From assembly GCA_030789695.1 (NCBI GenBank), contig CM061141.1, positions 323,005,938 to 323,069,937 of the forward strand: a DNA stretch of 64,000 nt, given 5' to 3'. The position numbers were made by a program, and so were the translations under genes. Below the pieces are notes generated by a model. The model did not search any database. It was given only the letters and a program-made list of their open reading frames with translations, and had not been told where the DNA came from. This stretch comes from Scilla litardierei (taxonomy: Eukaryota; Streptophyta; Magnoliopsida; Asparagales; Asparagaceae). The first letter of the stretch is position 1, and each line of letters begins with the position of its first letter. Of this stretch, positions 22,871-35,401 are shown in pieces.

Positions 22871-23293
22871 CGGTCATAAGACCGTCGCTTTTTTTGCTGC
22901 AAAGGAGAGGGTGTATTTTGGTATTTATTTTGGTCTTTGATCAAAAACCACCCTCCCAATGGTCATAAACGGCCATTTGAGAGTGGTATTTTGGTCATTT
23001 TACACCAGCAAATCCCTATAAATTGCGTCAATCCCTCGCATTTTTTTCACAATTCTCCAACTATCAAACTCTCTCATACTCTCTCATACGTTCAAGTAAT
23101 CAAGCTCCAGGCTCATCTCATCAACTTCACGTTAAATCTCTGTCAAGTTTGCTCATCTCGTCGTCAAGCTCAAGATCATCTTAGCTCCCTCCGCTATCAC
23201 GATCAGTTGCTCTCTATACCACTTGCACGTCGCAACCCGGCAATCAGGTTCATATATTTTTATCATAATGTCTGGACCAAACCGTAGGACTTT
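22870..23293 (+). mobile_element. Probable hAT 5' region, promoter side
   Basis: AGCAACGGTCATAAGACCG, a TATAAATTG box near 23,016 and a following C/T-rich leader (CAATTCTCCAACTATC, repeated CTCTCATA) resemble the 5' leader of plant Ac-like hAT elements. It stops exactly at the target duplication ACTTT. The matching right side (35,402 onwards) leads into the hAT transposase, so this is assigned by position and composition. Confidence 0.5.
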
Positions 23294-23897
23294 TGTCACG
23301 CCCCGTTCCCCAGGATACCCGGCATTAATTAATTTTTTTCCAAGTATCCTGAAGAGTGAGAGTAATGAGAGATCGAAAGAGAGAGAAAGAAGAAACTGAA
23401 TAAGTAGGCCACTGCGCACATGCTGGGATAGTACAAGTGAAGCTCCACCGTAATATCAAAACAACATCATGAATACCATATGTCAATAACAACATCTCAT
23501 ATATAACAACTTCCATTAATATACATATTCCAGGTACACCAATACATACATACAGCCACTCTCCACCTTCAAAGACAACCAAGACACTCTGCAAGCTACA
23601 TCACTCACCAAACGCTACCCCTGAGACCCGACTCCAAGTCACCACCAACCATACTGCCCCTGCTACCTGAAAAATAGGGAGGAGCACGTCAATGCATGCC
23701 CCAGTAGGAACCAACTTGGATTTGGAACATCATTTTAAGGTTATTAATCCACAGGGCAAGGCAGTGGAAATAAGACATGCTAAGTATATAGCGAAAAGTA
23801 AACAGCCAAGTAAGAGGGTCATGCCTGCGGTCCAATGTCGATCTACTGGAAGAAAAGGGTTAGCACGAATACTGATACAAATATTCATACAACCACA

Positions 23898-24425
23898 TGT
23901 AGGATCCTGTCAAAACAATGACATTAGGATCGAATAATAACATAGACTTACGCTTGCGTACGCGACACCGTAGTCTCTGAACTTCACCCTCGGATTCGCC
24001 ACAACGGTCGGTACTTCGTCACGGAGGATCGAAGCAGAGTTTCACCGCCTAAATCTCTATTTAGAAGAGGATTTTAATGGAAGGGAGAAGAAGAACACAA
24101 GTTGCCTTATGCAAACTTATGGCATGGTTAGATTAGTGTAAAAGGCATACCCTTGGGTCCTATTTATAGCCTTTAGGGGTAGTTATTGTAGGAAATAACC
24201 ACTTATAAGCTTATTAGCCTATATTAGCCCTTTTACTTATCCTCTTCTTCATTCACTTATCGAGTGCCTTTATGCACTTATAAAGTGACTTTTTCCACTT
24301 ATCGAGTGGTCCTTTTCACACGAGAAAAGGTTCCCTTCGCGCACGCTTTCGTGCACGCGACATCTGAGGTCCGTATACCCTCATACATCCCCTCATGGGT
24401 GTATTCATGTCGTCCATATCCAACA
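23898..24425 (-). repeat. 3' LTR of the copia element
   Basis: It runs from TGTAGGATCC to CATATCCAACA on the plus strand. It contains ATAAAGTG/ATCGAGTG alternations and GGGTCCTATTTATAG, whose complement (CTATAAATAGG) reads as a TATA box for the minus strand. Confidence 0.92.
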
Positions 24426-25436
24426 TCTCCCACTCACACTTGAGGGGATTGTAAGGAAACATCTTTCCTTTAACTCTTCTGTTTATCATACCGAGAAATA
24501 GGCTGTGTGACCGTCATGCGCATAGAGTCCGCTGTTGTGCACTTGTTAAAGATACACAACACTCCTCGAGGTGCAAAGTTAAGTAGATCAATGCATGCTT
24601 TACCCTAGATTATTTCTTCACATTTCTTATACTTTATATTCAACAATTGACTCACATCTGGATTACAATTGGCTGGCCAGCTTTGAATCTTTAAAGTCCA
24701 AATGTGAATATGAAATTAATGTTCCTCTTTTTGCGATCCTTTCGATCTTGACTTGACTTGCTTTTCTAACATGCCTCGTCGGACCGAATTGACCATAGTC
24801 CATAAGCACCATGCTAAGATAGCAATCACCCAGTCAAATCAAAAGGAACCAATTAGAGTCCTTAAGGGTAATGAGTTAAGACCCATGTGGTCTTTGGGTC
24901 TCACATAATAGTAAACACAATCACTATTCTAACCCAATGGTCAAATGCATACGTAGTATGAATACGTATTACAACATCACTCCTTTCCCAGGGAGCGTAT
25001 GTCTTAATGATGTTGTAAGGATGATAATCAGACACCATAATGTCTGATTTTGAGTCCCTTTTACTACTCAAATAATTTTCTGGACCCACATCCCGCATAA
25101 GACAGATATGATTTAAGAATCCTCTTAGATCTTTTGTAAGCATCCATATGATGCAGATCTTTCATACGACCATTTTGTTTAAGTCATGACTCTAAATCAT
25201 CCGTCTGACGATTTTGACTTAAACAGGTCTCATCTTTATTTTATCCGTCTGATATAATAAAGGCGGTTGCTCATGTGAGAGAGCAAACCTCAATTTGTCC
25301 GACATACTAGAAAATATAGCTGAGATTTTAAAATGTACACAAACATTTTCAAGAAACTCATATGCAATGTTAAAAAGAACTTATTCTTTTATTAAATTTG
25401 ATCTTTTACAGACATGAGAATTTACATTGGTACAAC

Positions 25437-26417
25437 TCAGCTCTTACGCAATCCTTGAGATGATAAGTGTTTGTAAAACACATCTCTGGGGATCGCCTTC
25501 GTAAGCGGATCCGCTATCATCTCATGCGTAGATATGTACCTTATGTCTACCTTCTTGGTCTTGTCATAGTCTTTTGCAAATTTGTAGCGGATATCTATGT
25601 GTTTGTTCTTACAATAGAATTTTGGATCTTTGACATAGGCTATAGATGCTTGACTGTCACTGTGTATTGGTATAGCACTTGAGTCACTTGCATCAATTAG
25701 CCTGTCTAAGAATTTCCTAAGCCAAACAGCCTCTTGGACTGCCATGCTAAATGCTACAAACTCGGCTTCCATAGTTGAAAGTGCGATGCAGGATTGTTTC
25801 TTGCTACTCCAGGATATTGCACCAGATCCGAGTAGAAAAACGTATCCTGGGGTCGATCGTCGCTCATCGAGATCACCCGCCCAATCAGCATCAGTGTAGC
25901 CTTCGAGCCTCAAGGCATCTCCTTGATAGCATAAAGCATAGTCCGCAGTTCCTTTAAGATACCGCATTATCCTCTTAACCGCTTTTCTGTGTACTTGCCC
26001 TGGATTGGATTGGTAACGACTTACCATTCCAACGGCAAAACAGATGTCCGGTCTTGTACACATCATAGCGTACATAAGACTACCAACTACACTGGAATAT
26101 GGAACTTTTTTCATAATTTCCTTTTCCTTTTGGTTCTTTGGACATGATTTCAGACATAAATTATCGCATTTGCTTATAGGAGTATCAATGGACTTGCAGT
26201 CCTGCATATTAAAACGTTCTAGAACCTTCTTTATATAAGTCTCTTGTGAAAGAGAAAGAAGTTTCTTCGAACGATTCCTTGAAATCTTAACTCCAAGGAT
26301 ATATGCGGCTTCTCCCATGTCTTTCATCTCAAAAACTGATGAAAGCCAAGCCTTGATATCCATCACAAAGCCATTGTCATTTACGGCTATTAAAATGTCA
26401 TCTACATAAAGAGACAT
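25437..26417 (-). pseudogene. copia reverse transcriptase C-terminal part and RNase H
   Basis: The open frame of 326 residues begins at the catalytic LYVDDILIAV. It continues through the thumb (KKVPYSSVVGSLMYAM, RPDICFAVGMVSRYQSNPG) into RNase H with YTDADWAGDLDERRSTPGY, WSSKKQSCIALSTMEAEF and the final ADPLTKAIPRDVF. It is intact within this segment but detached by a frame change from the upstream fingers/palm. Confidence 0.9.
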
Positions 26418-27114
26418 AATAACGTCTTGCTCTTAATCCTCTTGATATATAGACAGTTATCTTCATCAAGCATGGAAAACCCATTTGATAAGATAACTTC
26501 TTGAAATCGTATATACCATTGCATCGAGGATTGTTTAAGACCATATATGGACTTACGAAGTTTACAAAACTTATGTTAACGTTTCCTTCTTTTACAAACC
26601 CTGTTGGTTGTTCCATATAGATCTCCTCGTCCAATTCTCCATTGAGAAAGGCAGTCTTTACATCCATCTGATGTAATTCGAGGTCTAAGCAAGCTACCAT
26701 AGCCAGAATCAGGCGAATCGAGGTAAAACGAACAACAGGTGAGAAGGTCTCTTCGTAGTCTATCCCTTCCTGTTGCGTAAAACTTTTCGCGACAAGGCGA
26801 GCTTTATATCTGTCTATAGAGCCATCAGCCTTATGCTTGATCTTGAGAACACATTTGTTCCCAATAGCTCTACGTCCTCTGGGTAAGTTAACTAAGTCCC
26901 AGACTTGGTTAACTTTCATGGATTCCAACTCTTCCTTCATCGCTTCCATCCATTTGTCTTTTGTAGGGCATGATACGGCATGTTTGAAAGTAGCAGGCTC
27001 GTCATCATCTTGTAGTAAAGTCATAAAGGTTTGCAGAAATTCATCCTCAAATCTTAGAGGAGCCAACCTTGTACGACTACTACGTCGTATTTGAGCGTAT
27101 TTGAGATTCTTCAA
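26398..27114 (-). pseudogene. copia reverse transcriptase N-terminal part
   Basis: The frame contains WMEAMKEELESMKVNQVWDL, YKARLVAKSFTQQEGIDY, FSPVVRFTSIRLILA and LHQMDVKTAFLNGELDEEIY, all typical of copia reverse transcriptase. It shifts frame near 26,540-26,580, after EQPTGFVKEGN, before the catalytic YVDD. Confidence 0.9.
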
Positions 27115-27715
27115 GTCCTTGTTGACTCGAATTTAGATTAATTCTAATATCACTCCCACTTGGAATGTCGTTAGAAATGCTCCCATTTGGATCATTATTC
27201 CCGTATGGAATAGGATTAGCGTCATTCGTATCATCCATTGGTGAAGTTTGAAACGTATTTTCGTCTTCACCAAGAATTCTCCCACTCGAATGAGGTAATC
27301 CTTCTTGATCATTAATCTCAAATAGAGATAAGTCCTGACTTATCTCGCCCTGTCTTGGAAACTCATTTTCTAAGAAAGTGACATCCCTCGACTCAAATTC
27401 AATTAGACCTCCATTGTCTTCCTGACCAATGAAAACATAACCTTTGGAGTTTTCTGCGTATCGTATAAAGATACATTTCCTTCCCCATGGCCCAAGTTTG
27501 TCATACTTATGGGAGGAAATATGTGCGTAGGATGCACATCCCCAAGGTTTTAAAATGTTTAAGTCAGGAGACCTTTGGTTCCACAACTCATAAGGAGTGG
27601 AGCTAACTGATTTCGAGGGTACGCGGTTTAAAATGAAAGTTGCCGTCAATAATGCATCACCCCAAAAGGTGATTGGCAAGTTAGCTTGCGCCATCATTGA
27701 ACGGACCATTTCCAT
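27080..27715 (-). pseudogene. copia integrase C-terminal region
   Basis: MVRSMMAQANLPITFWGDAL, NRVPSKSVSSTPYELW and LKPWGCASYAHI are the conserved post-core integrase blocks of plant copia elements. An acidic linker with SSGRILGEDENTF follows, and then a frame change into the reverse transcriptase. A single TAA near 27,750 separates this frame from the integrase core above it. Confidence 0.88.
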
Positions 27716-27748
27716 TAAAGTCCTATTTCTCCTTTCTGCAACACCATT

Positions 27749-29278
27749 TTATTGTGGAGTATAAGGCATAGTTACCTGATGAACTATGCCTTTTTCATCA
27801 CAAAGTTCCTTAAAACTTGCCGATTGATATTCACCGCCTCTATCGTTTCGCAAGACCTTAATCTTGCGATCTAATTGATTTTCCACCAAACTCATATAGT
27901 TTTTAAAGCAGGTTAATGCTTCACTTTTGTGGGATATCAAATAGATATGACCGAATCGGGTGAAGTCATCAATAAAAGTGATGAAATAGGACTTCACGTG
28001 TCTTGTCTTGACATTCATCAGACCACATATATCCGAATGGATGAGCTGTAATGGAACCTCGGCCCTTGTGCCGGTTCCAAACGGCTTGCAACAAGATTTT
28101 CCTACAAGGCAATGTTCGCAAGTCAACATTTTGACCTTTGAAACATTGGATAGAAGGCCACGTTTGGCAAGTCTATCCATTCTTGTTGGTCCAATGTGAC
28201 CAAGCCTTGCATGCCAAAAAATTACATCTGACGCATAAGTCGAAGAATTTGCAACAAGGAAATTTTCATTACAAAATGAAGAGTCATACATTGTATTTAA
28301 TACAATAAATCCTTTAAATACATACCCAGAACCAATAAGAGTATTATTACAAGACAAGTCCACTTTACAATTTTGAAAGAACCAGCTATAACCAAGACCC
28401 ATTAACACGACCACAGATATAATATTCCTTCGAATATCTGGAGCGAAGAGGACATCATGTAGTAAGATAGTGCGGCCGTTGTCCAAGACTAGCTTGCAAG
28501 TCCCAACGCCTTTCACTTCAACACGTGTGTTGTTTCCTACATAAATCCACTTTGTTCCTTGGGGTATCCGGTGATACTCCACGAAGGACCGTCTGTCCCT
28601 TGCTATGTGGTCGGTGGCACCTGAATCAATTATCCAAAATAGATTAGATTCCACAAGAAATATTGAACTAGAAACACATATGTAACTATCATTACAAGTT
28701 ACCTTGTCACCTTCATCCATACAAGAACGGGCATAGTGACCTAACTTGTTGCACTTGAAGCACTTGATACTCTTCAAGTCTTTCTTCTTGTGCCATTTCT
28801 TGTGTCCACCCTTATGTTTGGGTTTCTTGGTAGACTCAGGTTGCGTATTACGTTCATTAGTGAACTTCGAACGATCTTTCCGTTTCTTTCCCCCGTGTGA
28901 GGAACTAGCAATCATGTGCACTTCTGCACTTGGCTTGGCGGCCGCAAGCCGCTCTTCCTCTAACTCGAGGTGCTTTGAAACATCGCTGAAGTTCTTGATG
29001 CTCTCATTATGAGTGAGATTCATCTTCATTTGGTCCCACCCATTTGGTAGGGAACGTATGACTGCTTGGATTTGTTGCTCGTCAGTGAGCACATGACCTG
29101 CATCCTTTAACTCTGAGATGAGATTCGCCATATGTCGCAGATGTTTCCCCATGGAATGATCTGGACGTTTCTTGTATGAATCAAATCTTATAGTTAAAGA
29201 ACGAAGTTTGGACACCGAGGTGCCACCAAACTTCTCCTCTAGCTTGGACCACCAAACTTCTCCTCTAGCTTGGACCAT
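27749..29278 (-). pseudogene. copia gag C-terminus, protease and integrase core
   Basis: This is one open frame of about 500 residues. It carries the gag UBN2-like part (HLRHMANLISELKDAGHVLT, VIRSLPNGWDQMK), the zinc knuckle CFKCNKLGHYARSC, the protease DSGATDHIARD, the pre-integrase zinc domain (HARLGHIGPTRMDRL to CEHCLVGK), and the integrase core with HSDICGLM, FIDDFTRFGHIYLI and LRNDRGGEY. It ends at an in-frame TAA replacing CAA just before NGVAERRNRTL. The start of the frame lies in a 26-bp duplication. Confidence 0.9.
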
Positions 29279-29577
29279 ATGTCCATGGCTAGGTCATGCT
29301 CTCGGAAGATGCACATTATGTCATCGGTCATACTGGACAATAACGTAATGCGAGCTATCTTGTTCTTCCGAGACCAAGCATCAAAAGCTTCCTTGTCTCG
29401 TCTGTGTTGGGCCGTAGTGCCCAACTCGGGTTCAATCATCTTGTTCTTTAGAGTTTCGAGCACGTCTTGCTCCTCTAGAACGTATTGTATCTTGATGGAC
29501 CATAGTTTGTAATTATCGCCGTTGAGTTTTTCACCTCTGTTTAACTCAGCGACAATGTTCTTTGAAGCGGAAGACAT
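29239..29577 (-). pseudogene. copia gag N-terminus
   Basis: MSSASKNIVAEL begins the protein, with LNGDNYKLWSIKIQYVLEE typical of the copia gag N-terminal domain and AMDIWSKLEEKFGG at the end. The frame is lost where a 26-bp unit (29,225-29,250 and 29,251-29,276) is tandemly duplicated. Confidence 0.88.
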
Positions 29578-30116
29578 TTTAACTTTAAAATGCTGTAAAA
29601 AGACACAAAACCGAAGGTTCGATCAAAAATCATTGCATAAAATTCTTATACATAGATATCACTCACACTTGGAATATCCCACTTGGAATGATATTATTAT
29701 ATTTGATAAGTTACTTTCGAAAAATATTGAAGATGTTGCTTTAGAATCGGAAAGGTCTCTACGATTCCAATCACCGTCTAGAACAACTTTCAATATTTCT
29801 CCCTCACATATCAAACAATAGTACTCTTATAGTACTTCGCAGCGGAAAAGCGTTTTTGAAAACATATTTTTCAAAAGCAAATGCGATATTTCAACTTAGT
29901 ACCCTTATGATACTAGCGAAATATACGGCAATCCCTGGCCATTGCCGGGATTGATCCGTAGCCGTGCTAAGGCCAGATCCCCCCTGAGGGGATTTTTCTG
30001 CAAGCCATCGTCGCCGGTTCCCGTATGGATCCAGGCGCTTCCTCCCTATAGGAGAATTTTGCCGCAGAAGACTGCCGTCGGCCCCGTATGGGCTGGCCAT
30101 GCATGTCACATTCATG

Positions 30117-30600
30117 CAAGCCCCCCCCCCCCCAATACAGGGTCAACCGGGGCTCAGCACTGGCCGAGACCGGGGTCGGCAGTGGCCTGGCACCGGCCTC
30201 GGCCAGGGCCGGCAGTGGCCCTGGGCAGGCCTCGGCCTGCCGGCCGGCCTGGCCCTGGCCACTGCCAGGGCCGGCCAGGGCACCGGCCCTGGCCTTTGCC
30301 AAGGCCGGCCTGGCTCCTGGCCTGGCCCTGGCCCCTACCAGGGACGGCCAGGCCCCTGGTCTGAGGCCAGGGCGCCGGCCCTGGCCCCTGCCAGGGCCGG
30401 CCAGGCCGGCCCCTGGCCCTGGCAGAGGCCGGCCAGGGCCTCCTGGCCCTGGCCATGGCCAGGGCCCCCTGGCCCTGGCCGGGGCCGGCCGGGGCCGGCC
30501 ATGGCCATTGTCGGCCATGGCCCATATGGCCATGGCCGGCCACCCCCTTGCATGGGGTTGGCCGCACACCCCCGCCGGAGGGGTGGCCGTGGTTGTTATT
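30117..30600. repeat. G/C-rich GGCC-type degenerate array in the copia leader
   Basis: After a run of 14 C come nearly 500 bp built of variants of GGCCCTGGCC and GGCCGGCC with occasional CATGGCC words. All six frames are open over long stretches (Gly/Pro/Arg-rich), a composition artefact rather than coding. It lies between the primer site and gag, in the untranslated leader. Confidence 0.9.
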
Positions 30601-31116
30601 GGCCGTAGCCAACCCCCTCCGCATGGGGAGGGGGGATGAATTGCCTCCATAGCCCATATGACCATGGTGATCATGCACCAAAAAATGTCATCTTCTCCGT
30701 TGAGAATAACCACCATCGTCTTCTCCGATGAGGCACCCGTTCGTCGAGAAAACGGTTTTGCTTCAATGGCCGTGTGCCAAAAAATGAAGATAACGCGTTT
30801 TCAAGGCCGCAAACTTCACGCTCTACATGAAGAGAGTTCACATTCTCAATGGAATGGAGATTCAGCATCCATGAGGAGCACGAGTTTGGCGATATGAACG
30901 GTAAGTTCTTCCCGTCACAGAGAGTTCCTGCCATATCCGTAATGGCAGAAGACCCTAACGTGAAAAGAACAACTATTGCGATTCTCTCCGTCACGATGCG
31001 TTCCTATCATATCCATAATGGAAGAAGACTCATTCGTGAAAGAGACAACGCCGCGTTCATCGTTGAGACCGGGGCAACGGTTAGACCGGGGCGAACCCGT
31101 ATAGCTCCGATACCAA

Positions 31117-33395
31117 TGTAGGATCCTGTCAAAACAATGACATTAGGATCGAATAATAACATAGACTTACGCTTGCGTACGCGGCACCGTAGTCTCTGAA
31201 CTTCACCCTCGGATTCGCCACAACGGTCGGTACTGTAATGCCCTACAAGCTACTGCACAAGTACTATAGGGGGGAATAGTACTTTAAAAATAACGAGGAG
31301 TATAATTCCTAATTATCGTGCAAACAACTACCAAATCAATTTGCGGAAGCTTAAATTGATGACAACAACAAAATTAACAATGCTAACAAATGATATTACT
31401 GGGTTCGGATCCACCCAAGTCTCCCCGACTTGTTCCCGGTGATCCTACGTCCCAACCACCCGGATCCCCTCCGGATACTTAGGTTAGAAACCCTAACCCA
31501 AGATTTCCACTATGATATCTTGTGAAAAACCTTCACAAGATCAAATCATACATGCAATGGCAATAGTGAATCCCACAACCCGGGATCACAACCTTATCTC
31601 ACAACCGAGAGAGTCAATAGCAATAAATGAGTTTATATGAAATAAACAACAACTTACCACAAACCCTATACCTTGAGTATTCTTACCAAATAGGTGCAAG
31701 GAGGGATTTGAGGAAGAGAAAGTCACCAAGACCTAGCACCACTGAAATGAGCAGCAATGGGTGCCTAGGAGTGATTTGGAGACTTGAATCAAGCTAGAGC
31801 TTGAATGGCTCACCAAGAACAAACTTCTCTCAAGATGGATTCTAGATCTAGAAAGTGAGAGAATGGATTTCTTGTGAGGAAGAGAGCTTTGGAAATGAGT
31901 GAGAACCTCTAACTCTTTCAATCTCAATGAATCTCTTAATAGCAGCTCTAACCTAGAAACAAATGACCAAGCTTCGTATTTATAGGGTCCCATAAAAATG
32001 AGTTAGGTCAAATCCCAACGGATAGAAATCTGAAGCAGTTAGTCGGTCAAAGAACAACCACTGACCGACTAGTTCATCAACTAGTCGGTCGGTCAATCAA
32101 CATGGACCGACTAAGTGATGAACAGTGAAGAGATTGAATTTCAGACCTAGAAATCTAGTCGGTCCAAGAAGACTGTCTGACCGACTAGTTTCACAACTAG
32201 TCGGTCGTTCAGTGAACTTAGACCGACTAAGAGTCAAAAACTATTAGTCTGAATACAAATTGATTTAGTCGGTCCAAGAACAAATGTTGACCGACTAGAT
32301 CATCAACTAGTCGGTCGCCAAACGTTCTTAGATCGACTAACGATAAACAGTAGCTTAGGAGAAAATTGGCATGTACAGTAAATCTCAACTAGTCGGTCAA
32401 AGAAGCATCACTGACCGACTAGTTCACAAACTAGTCGGTCGGTGAGTCAACGTAGACCGACTAACTGTAAACAGTACTGAGCAAGAAAAGATTAACTGAA
32501 ACTAGTCGGTCCAAGAAGCTTTGCCGACCGACTAGATCACCATCTAGTCGGTCAGTTCTTCTTCTTGAACCAACTAACATGCACAATAAAGTCCGAATCG
32601 AAGCGCGATGCTTCGAGGAAGTTAGAATGGACTTCTACTAATATCCTAGAGCTAAGATATGAGCGTTATGAAGATAGAAATGTAAGATATACTCAAGGCT
32701 TAACATTCTATAGATCGAAACTAAAAGACTATAAATAAAACCTTAAAGAACGGTCTTCGAGAGCTTCGATCAAATCTTCATGACTTTCAAAATGGTCCAA
32801 AAGCTTCAACGAAGCTTTAGGCGTTGAATACGAGCTTTGAGAAGTCTTGAGATGTCGCTTTGATTGTTCTCGTGAATTTGGCGACGATCTCCATAACTGC
32901 GCTCACAAATTATTAGTTCATGAATTATTTATGTTTGCTCATCATCCAAAACCAAATCCGGGGAGTCCAATACTCAACAGATACTTCATCACGGAGGATC
33001 GAAGCAAATTTTCACCGCCTAAATCTCTATTTAGAAGAGGATTTTAATGGAAGAGAGAAGAAGAACACAAGTTGCCTTATGCAAACTTATGGCATGGTTA
33101 GATTAATGTAAAAGGCATACCCTTGGGTCCTATTTATAGGCTTTAGGGGTAGTTATTGTAGGAAATAACCACTTATAAGCTTATTAGCCTATATTAGCCC
33201 TTTTACTTATCCTCTTCTTCATTCACTTATCGAGTGCCTTTATGCACTTATAAAGTGACTTTTTCCACTTATCGAGTGGTCCTTTTCACACGAGAAAAGG
33301 TTCCCTTCGCACACGCTTTCGTGCACGCGACATCTGATGTCCGTATACCCTCATACATCCCCTCATGGGTGTATTCATGTCGTCCATATCTAACA
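31117..33395 (-). repeat. 5' LTR of the copia element, interrupted
   Basis: It consists of 31,117-31,233 and 32,980-33,395, split by a 1746-bp solo LTR. The first part differs from the 3' LTR at one position in about 118 by hand comparison. Confidence 0.92.
31234..32979 (-). mobile_element. Solo LTR of Sirevirus type, 1746 bp
   Basis: The plus strand starts TGTAATGCCCTACAAGC and ends CCAATACTCAACA. Reversed, these match the Sirevirus LTR ends at 42,907 (TGTTGAGTATTG) and 44,406 (GGCATTACA). The flanks GGTAC (31,229-31,233) and GATAC (32,980-32,984) are a target duplication with one mismatch. The interior has more than ten CTAGTCGGTC / GACCGACTAG pairs. It inserted into the 5' LTR of the copia element. 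Confidence 0.9.
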
Positions 33396-33540
33396 CCACA
33401 TACACAAACCCACATACAAGGCACAAACCTATAAATATACATACAATGCACAACACACAACACACATACATTGCATATATGTAACACATCACACACAATG
33501 GATATAATGATACATAATGATGCCCATGATGCAACATGAG

Positions 33541-33567
33541 ATGCAATGCAATGCAATGCAATGCAAT
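33541..33567 (+). repeat. ATGCA pentanucleotide repeat
   Basis: Five perfect ATGCA units lie within the long solo LTR. Confidence 0.9.
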
Positions 33568-34726
33568 GGGATCCCATGAATGTGCCGGCGTGCAAGTGTA
33601 TCGTGATCTACTCTGTTCTCAACTGTGGCAACTACCGATGGAGTCAAGAGGTGCCTACACGGTCACGGCCCACAGCGAATCCCCCCGCCTCCTACTGTGA
33701 CTCTCGCTCCATGTAGTGCCATCCGTGTCCTAAAACATTGCACATTCACATCATTTCTCATATTACAAATATATACATGCCCATTCTGCATGTTTCTCAA
33801 CTTTTGTTTCATTAAGGCATTTCAGCAAACACATGACGGGCGTAATTCATATCAAGGCAACACAATATCATTTACATGTGCCAAGGGCATGAACATTCAT
33901 TCTACCACACAACCATAATAAGCAAGAATAATGATGGCCAATTAACCACAATTAATGAATAAGAACAACACTTAGTTAATTCAGCTTGCTGAAATTGCAA
34001 GAAGTGACAATACATGGCCATATAATATCAGTTTACCTTGAGAATTTGACAAATTGTCCCAAATGAAAGTTATAGATATACTAGTCCTGGATTCACAGAT
34101 AAAATTTCAGGCACAAATATTAAGTATATGATTTATAGTGAATTATTTGGTAAAGTGTGTCAAAGCTGTTTTTCAAACAGATTTCAGGATCTGTATTGAA
34201 AGCCAATTTGGGGCATGTTGAAGCCAGATATTCGACATATAAGCAATCTGATGTTAGAAAAACTTGTTAAATTTCCAACAAGACCAAGAACACAAAATTC
34301 CAATGTGTGTGCAGGTGTTGAGATCAATTTTACTAAACTGTGTCAAAACTAAAAATCAAACAGACATGTTGTAAAGATCTAATTTTTGCTCCTGATTCTT
34401 GAATTGAACATATATCAAAATTTATATGAATTTGGGGTAGAACTTCAAGATCTACAAGATCATATTTTTTTGAACCCTAATTCTAGCTACAGTAACAGGA
34501 ATTACAGCAACAACATGAAATAGAATTTCAGAAATTCAAAAGAGATAGGTTTGCTTGGAATTTCAATAGGATATTCATAAAAATTAAATCATGGCACATA
34601 AATTTGATTACCACTAATTCATATTGGTAAAACATGATATAAAAACATGAGGAAAAGAAACCCTAAATAGATTTCCAAAACCAAGTTAGTATCCTACCTC
34701 AAAAGCGTTCTTTCTTCTCCTCCTCC

Positions 34727-34761
<35 letters not shown>

Positions 34762-35401
34762 TTTTTGGAATAACATAGAGGGGTAGGAGGGGGAGCACGA
34801 AATTGGGGGTGGAAATTGAGTAGGAGGAGATGATATAAGGATAAGGGAAGAAAATAGAAGAAAAGAAAAGAAAAGGAGAGAAAGAGGGAGAGGTTTCTAG
34901 AATGGATTTTCCATGGCTTATCCCATAAGCCATGTTAATTATTAAATGACCAAACTACCCCTCACACATTCAAGTATTTACAAGTATGCCATTACTTTAT
35001 GCACACACCATCTTAGGATGTATAAACAGCAACTTTAGTCCAAATGACCGTTTTGTCCCTAACCTTTCTAAAAATTTACGGGGGTTGCCATTGACCCCTA
35101 ACCCCTTTCACACTTGCATGGCTCTTCCTACACACATCTGCGCACATCCATGCATGCATTCATGCTTCACACACACATGTCTAACACATGCCTGTTGTTT
35201 TACACCCACGACGTCATTTGCACTTCTCCCGTATTCAATCTCGTTTTCTCGTCTCTTAGCCACGCATTACGGCCCAATCCCCTTTGCACTACGTTATATA
35301 CATCGATATCCACTTTTATTTCATGCCTACGTGTGCATCGTAGGTAGAAATACCACGTGGGTTCAGTAGAATACCCGTATAGTGCAAAATAGGACATGAC
35401 A

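Larger units (their letters stand above)
23898..33395 (-). mobile_element. Ty1/copia retrotransposon, full length
   Basis: The 3' LTR is 23,898-24,425 (528 bp) and the 5' LTR is 31,117-33,395 (interrupted). The perfect target duplication CCACA lies at 23,893-23,897 and 33,396-33,400. The primer site TTGGTATCGGAGC (minus strand) lies at 31,102-31,116. A purine tract GTGAGTGGGAGA abuts the 3' LTR. By hand I count about ten differences between the LTRs over 528 aligned bases, so it is fairly young. The gag-protease-integrase-RT-RNase H order is copia type. Coding is broken by a 26-bp tandem duplication, one stop and several frame changes. Confidence 0.93.
23294..35401 (-). mobile_element. Long solo LTR in the hAT leader, carrying a nested copia element
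   Basis: The plus strand starts TGTCACGCCCCG and ends GGACATGACA. The perfect 5-bp target duplication ACTTT lies at 23,289-23,293 and 35,402-35,406. After subtracting the nested copia element (23,898-33,395) and one CCACA, about 2.6 kb remain. This remainder is the reverse complement, diverged, of the ~2.95-kb LTRs at 37,766 and 55,825 (for example GGGAGGAGCACGTCAATGCA near 23,678 and GCCACGCATTACGGCCCAAT near 35,260). With no internal region, it is a solo LTR of that family. Confidence 0.85.

Noticed and set aside
30088..30716. Overlapping open frames of 140-249 codons on both strands
   Set aside because: They are Gly/Pro/Arg/Trp-rich shadows of the GGCC array; nearly all frames stay open because of base composition.
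35396..35401. ATG as hAT transposase start
   Set aside because: The ATG belongs to the terminal GGACATGACA of the inserted solo LTR, not to the hAT gene.
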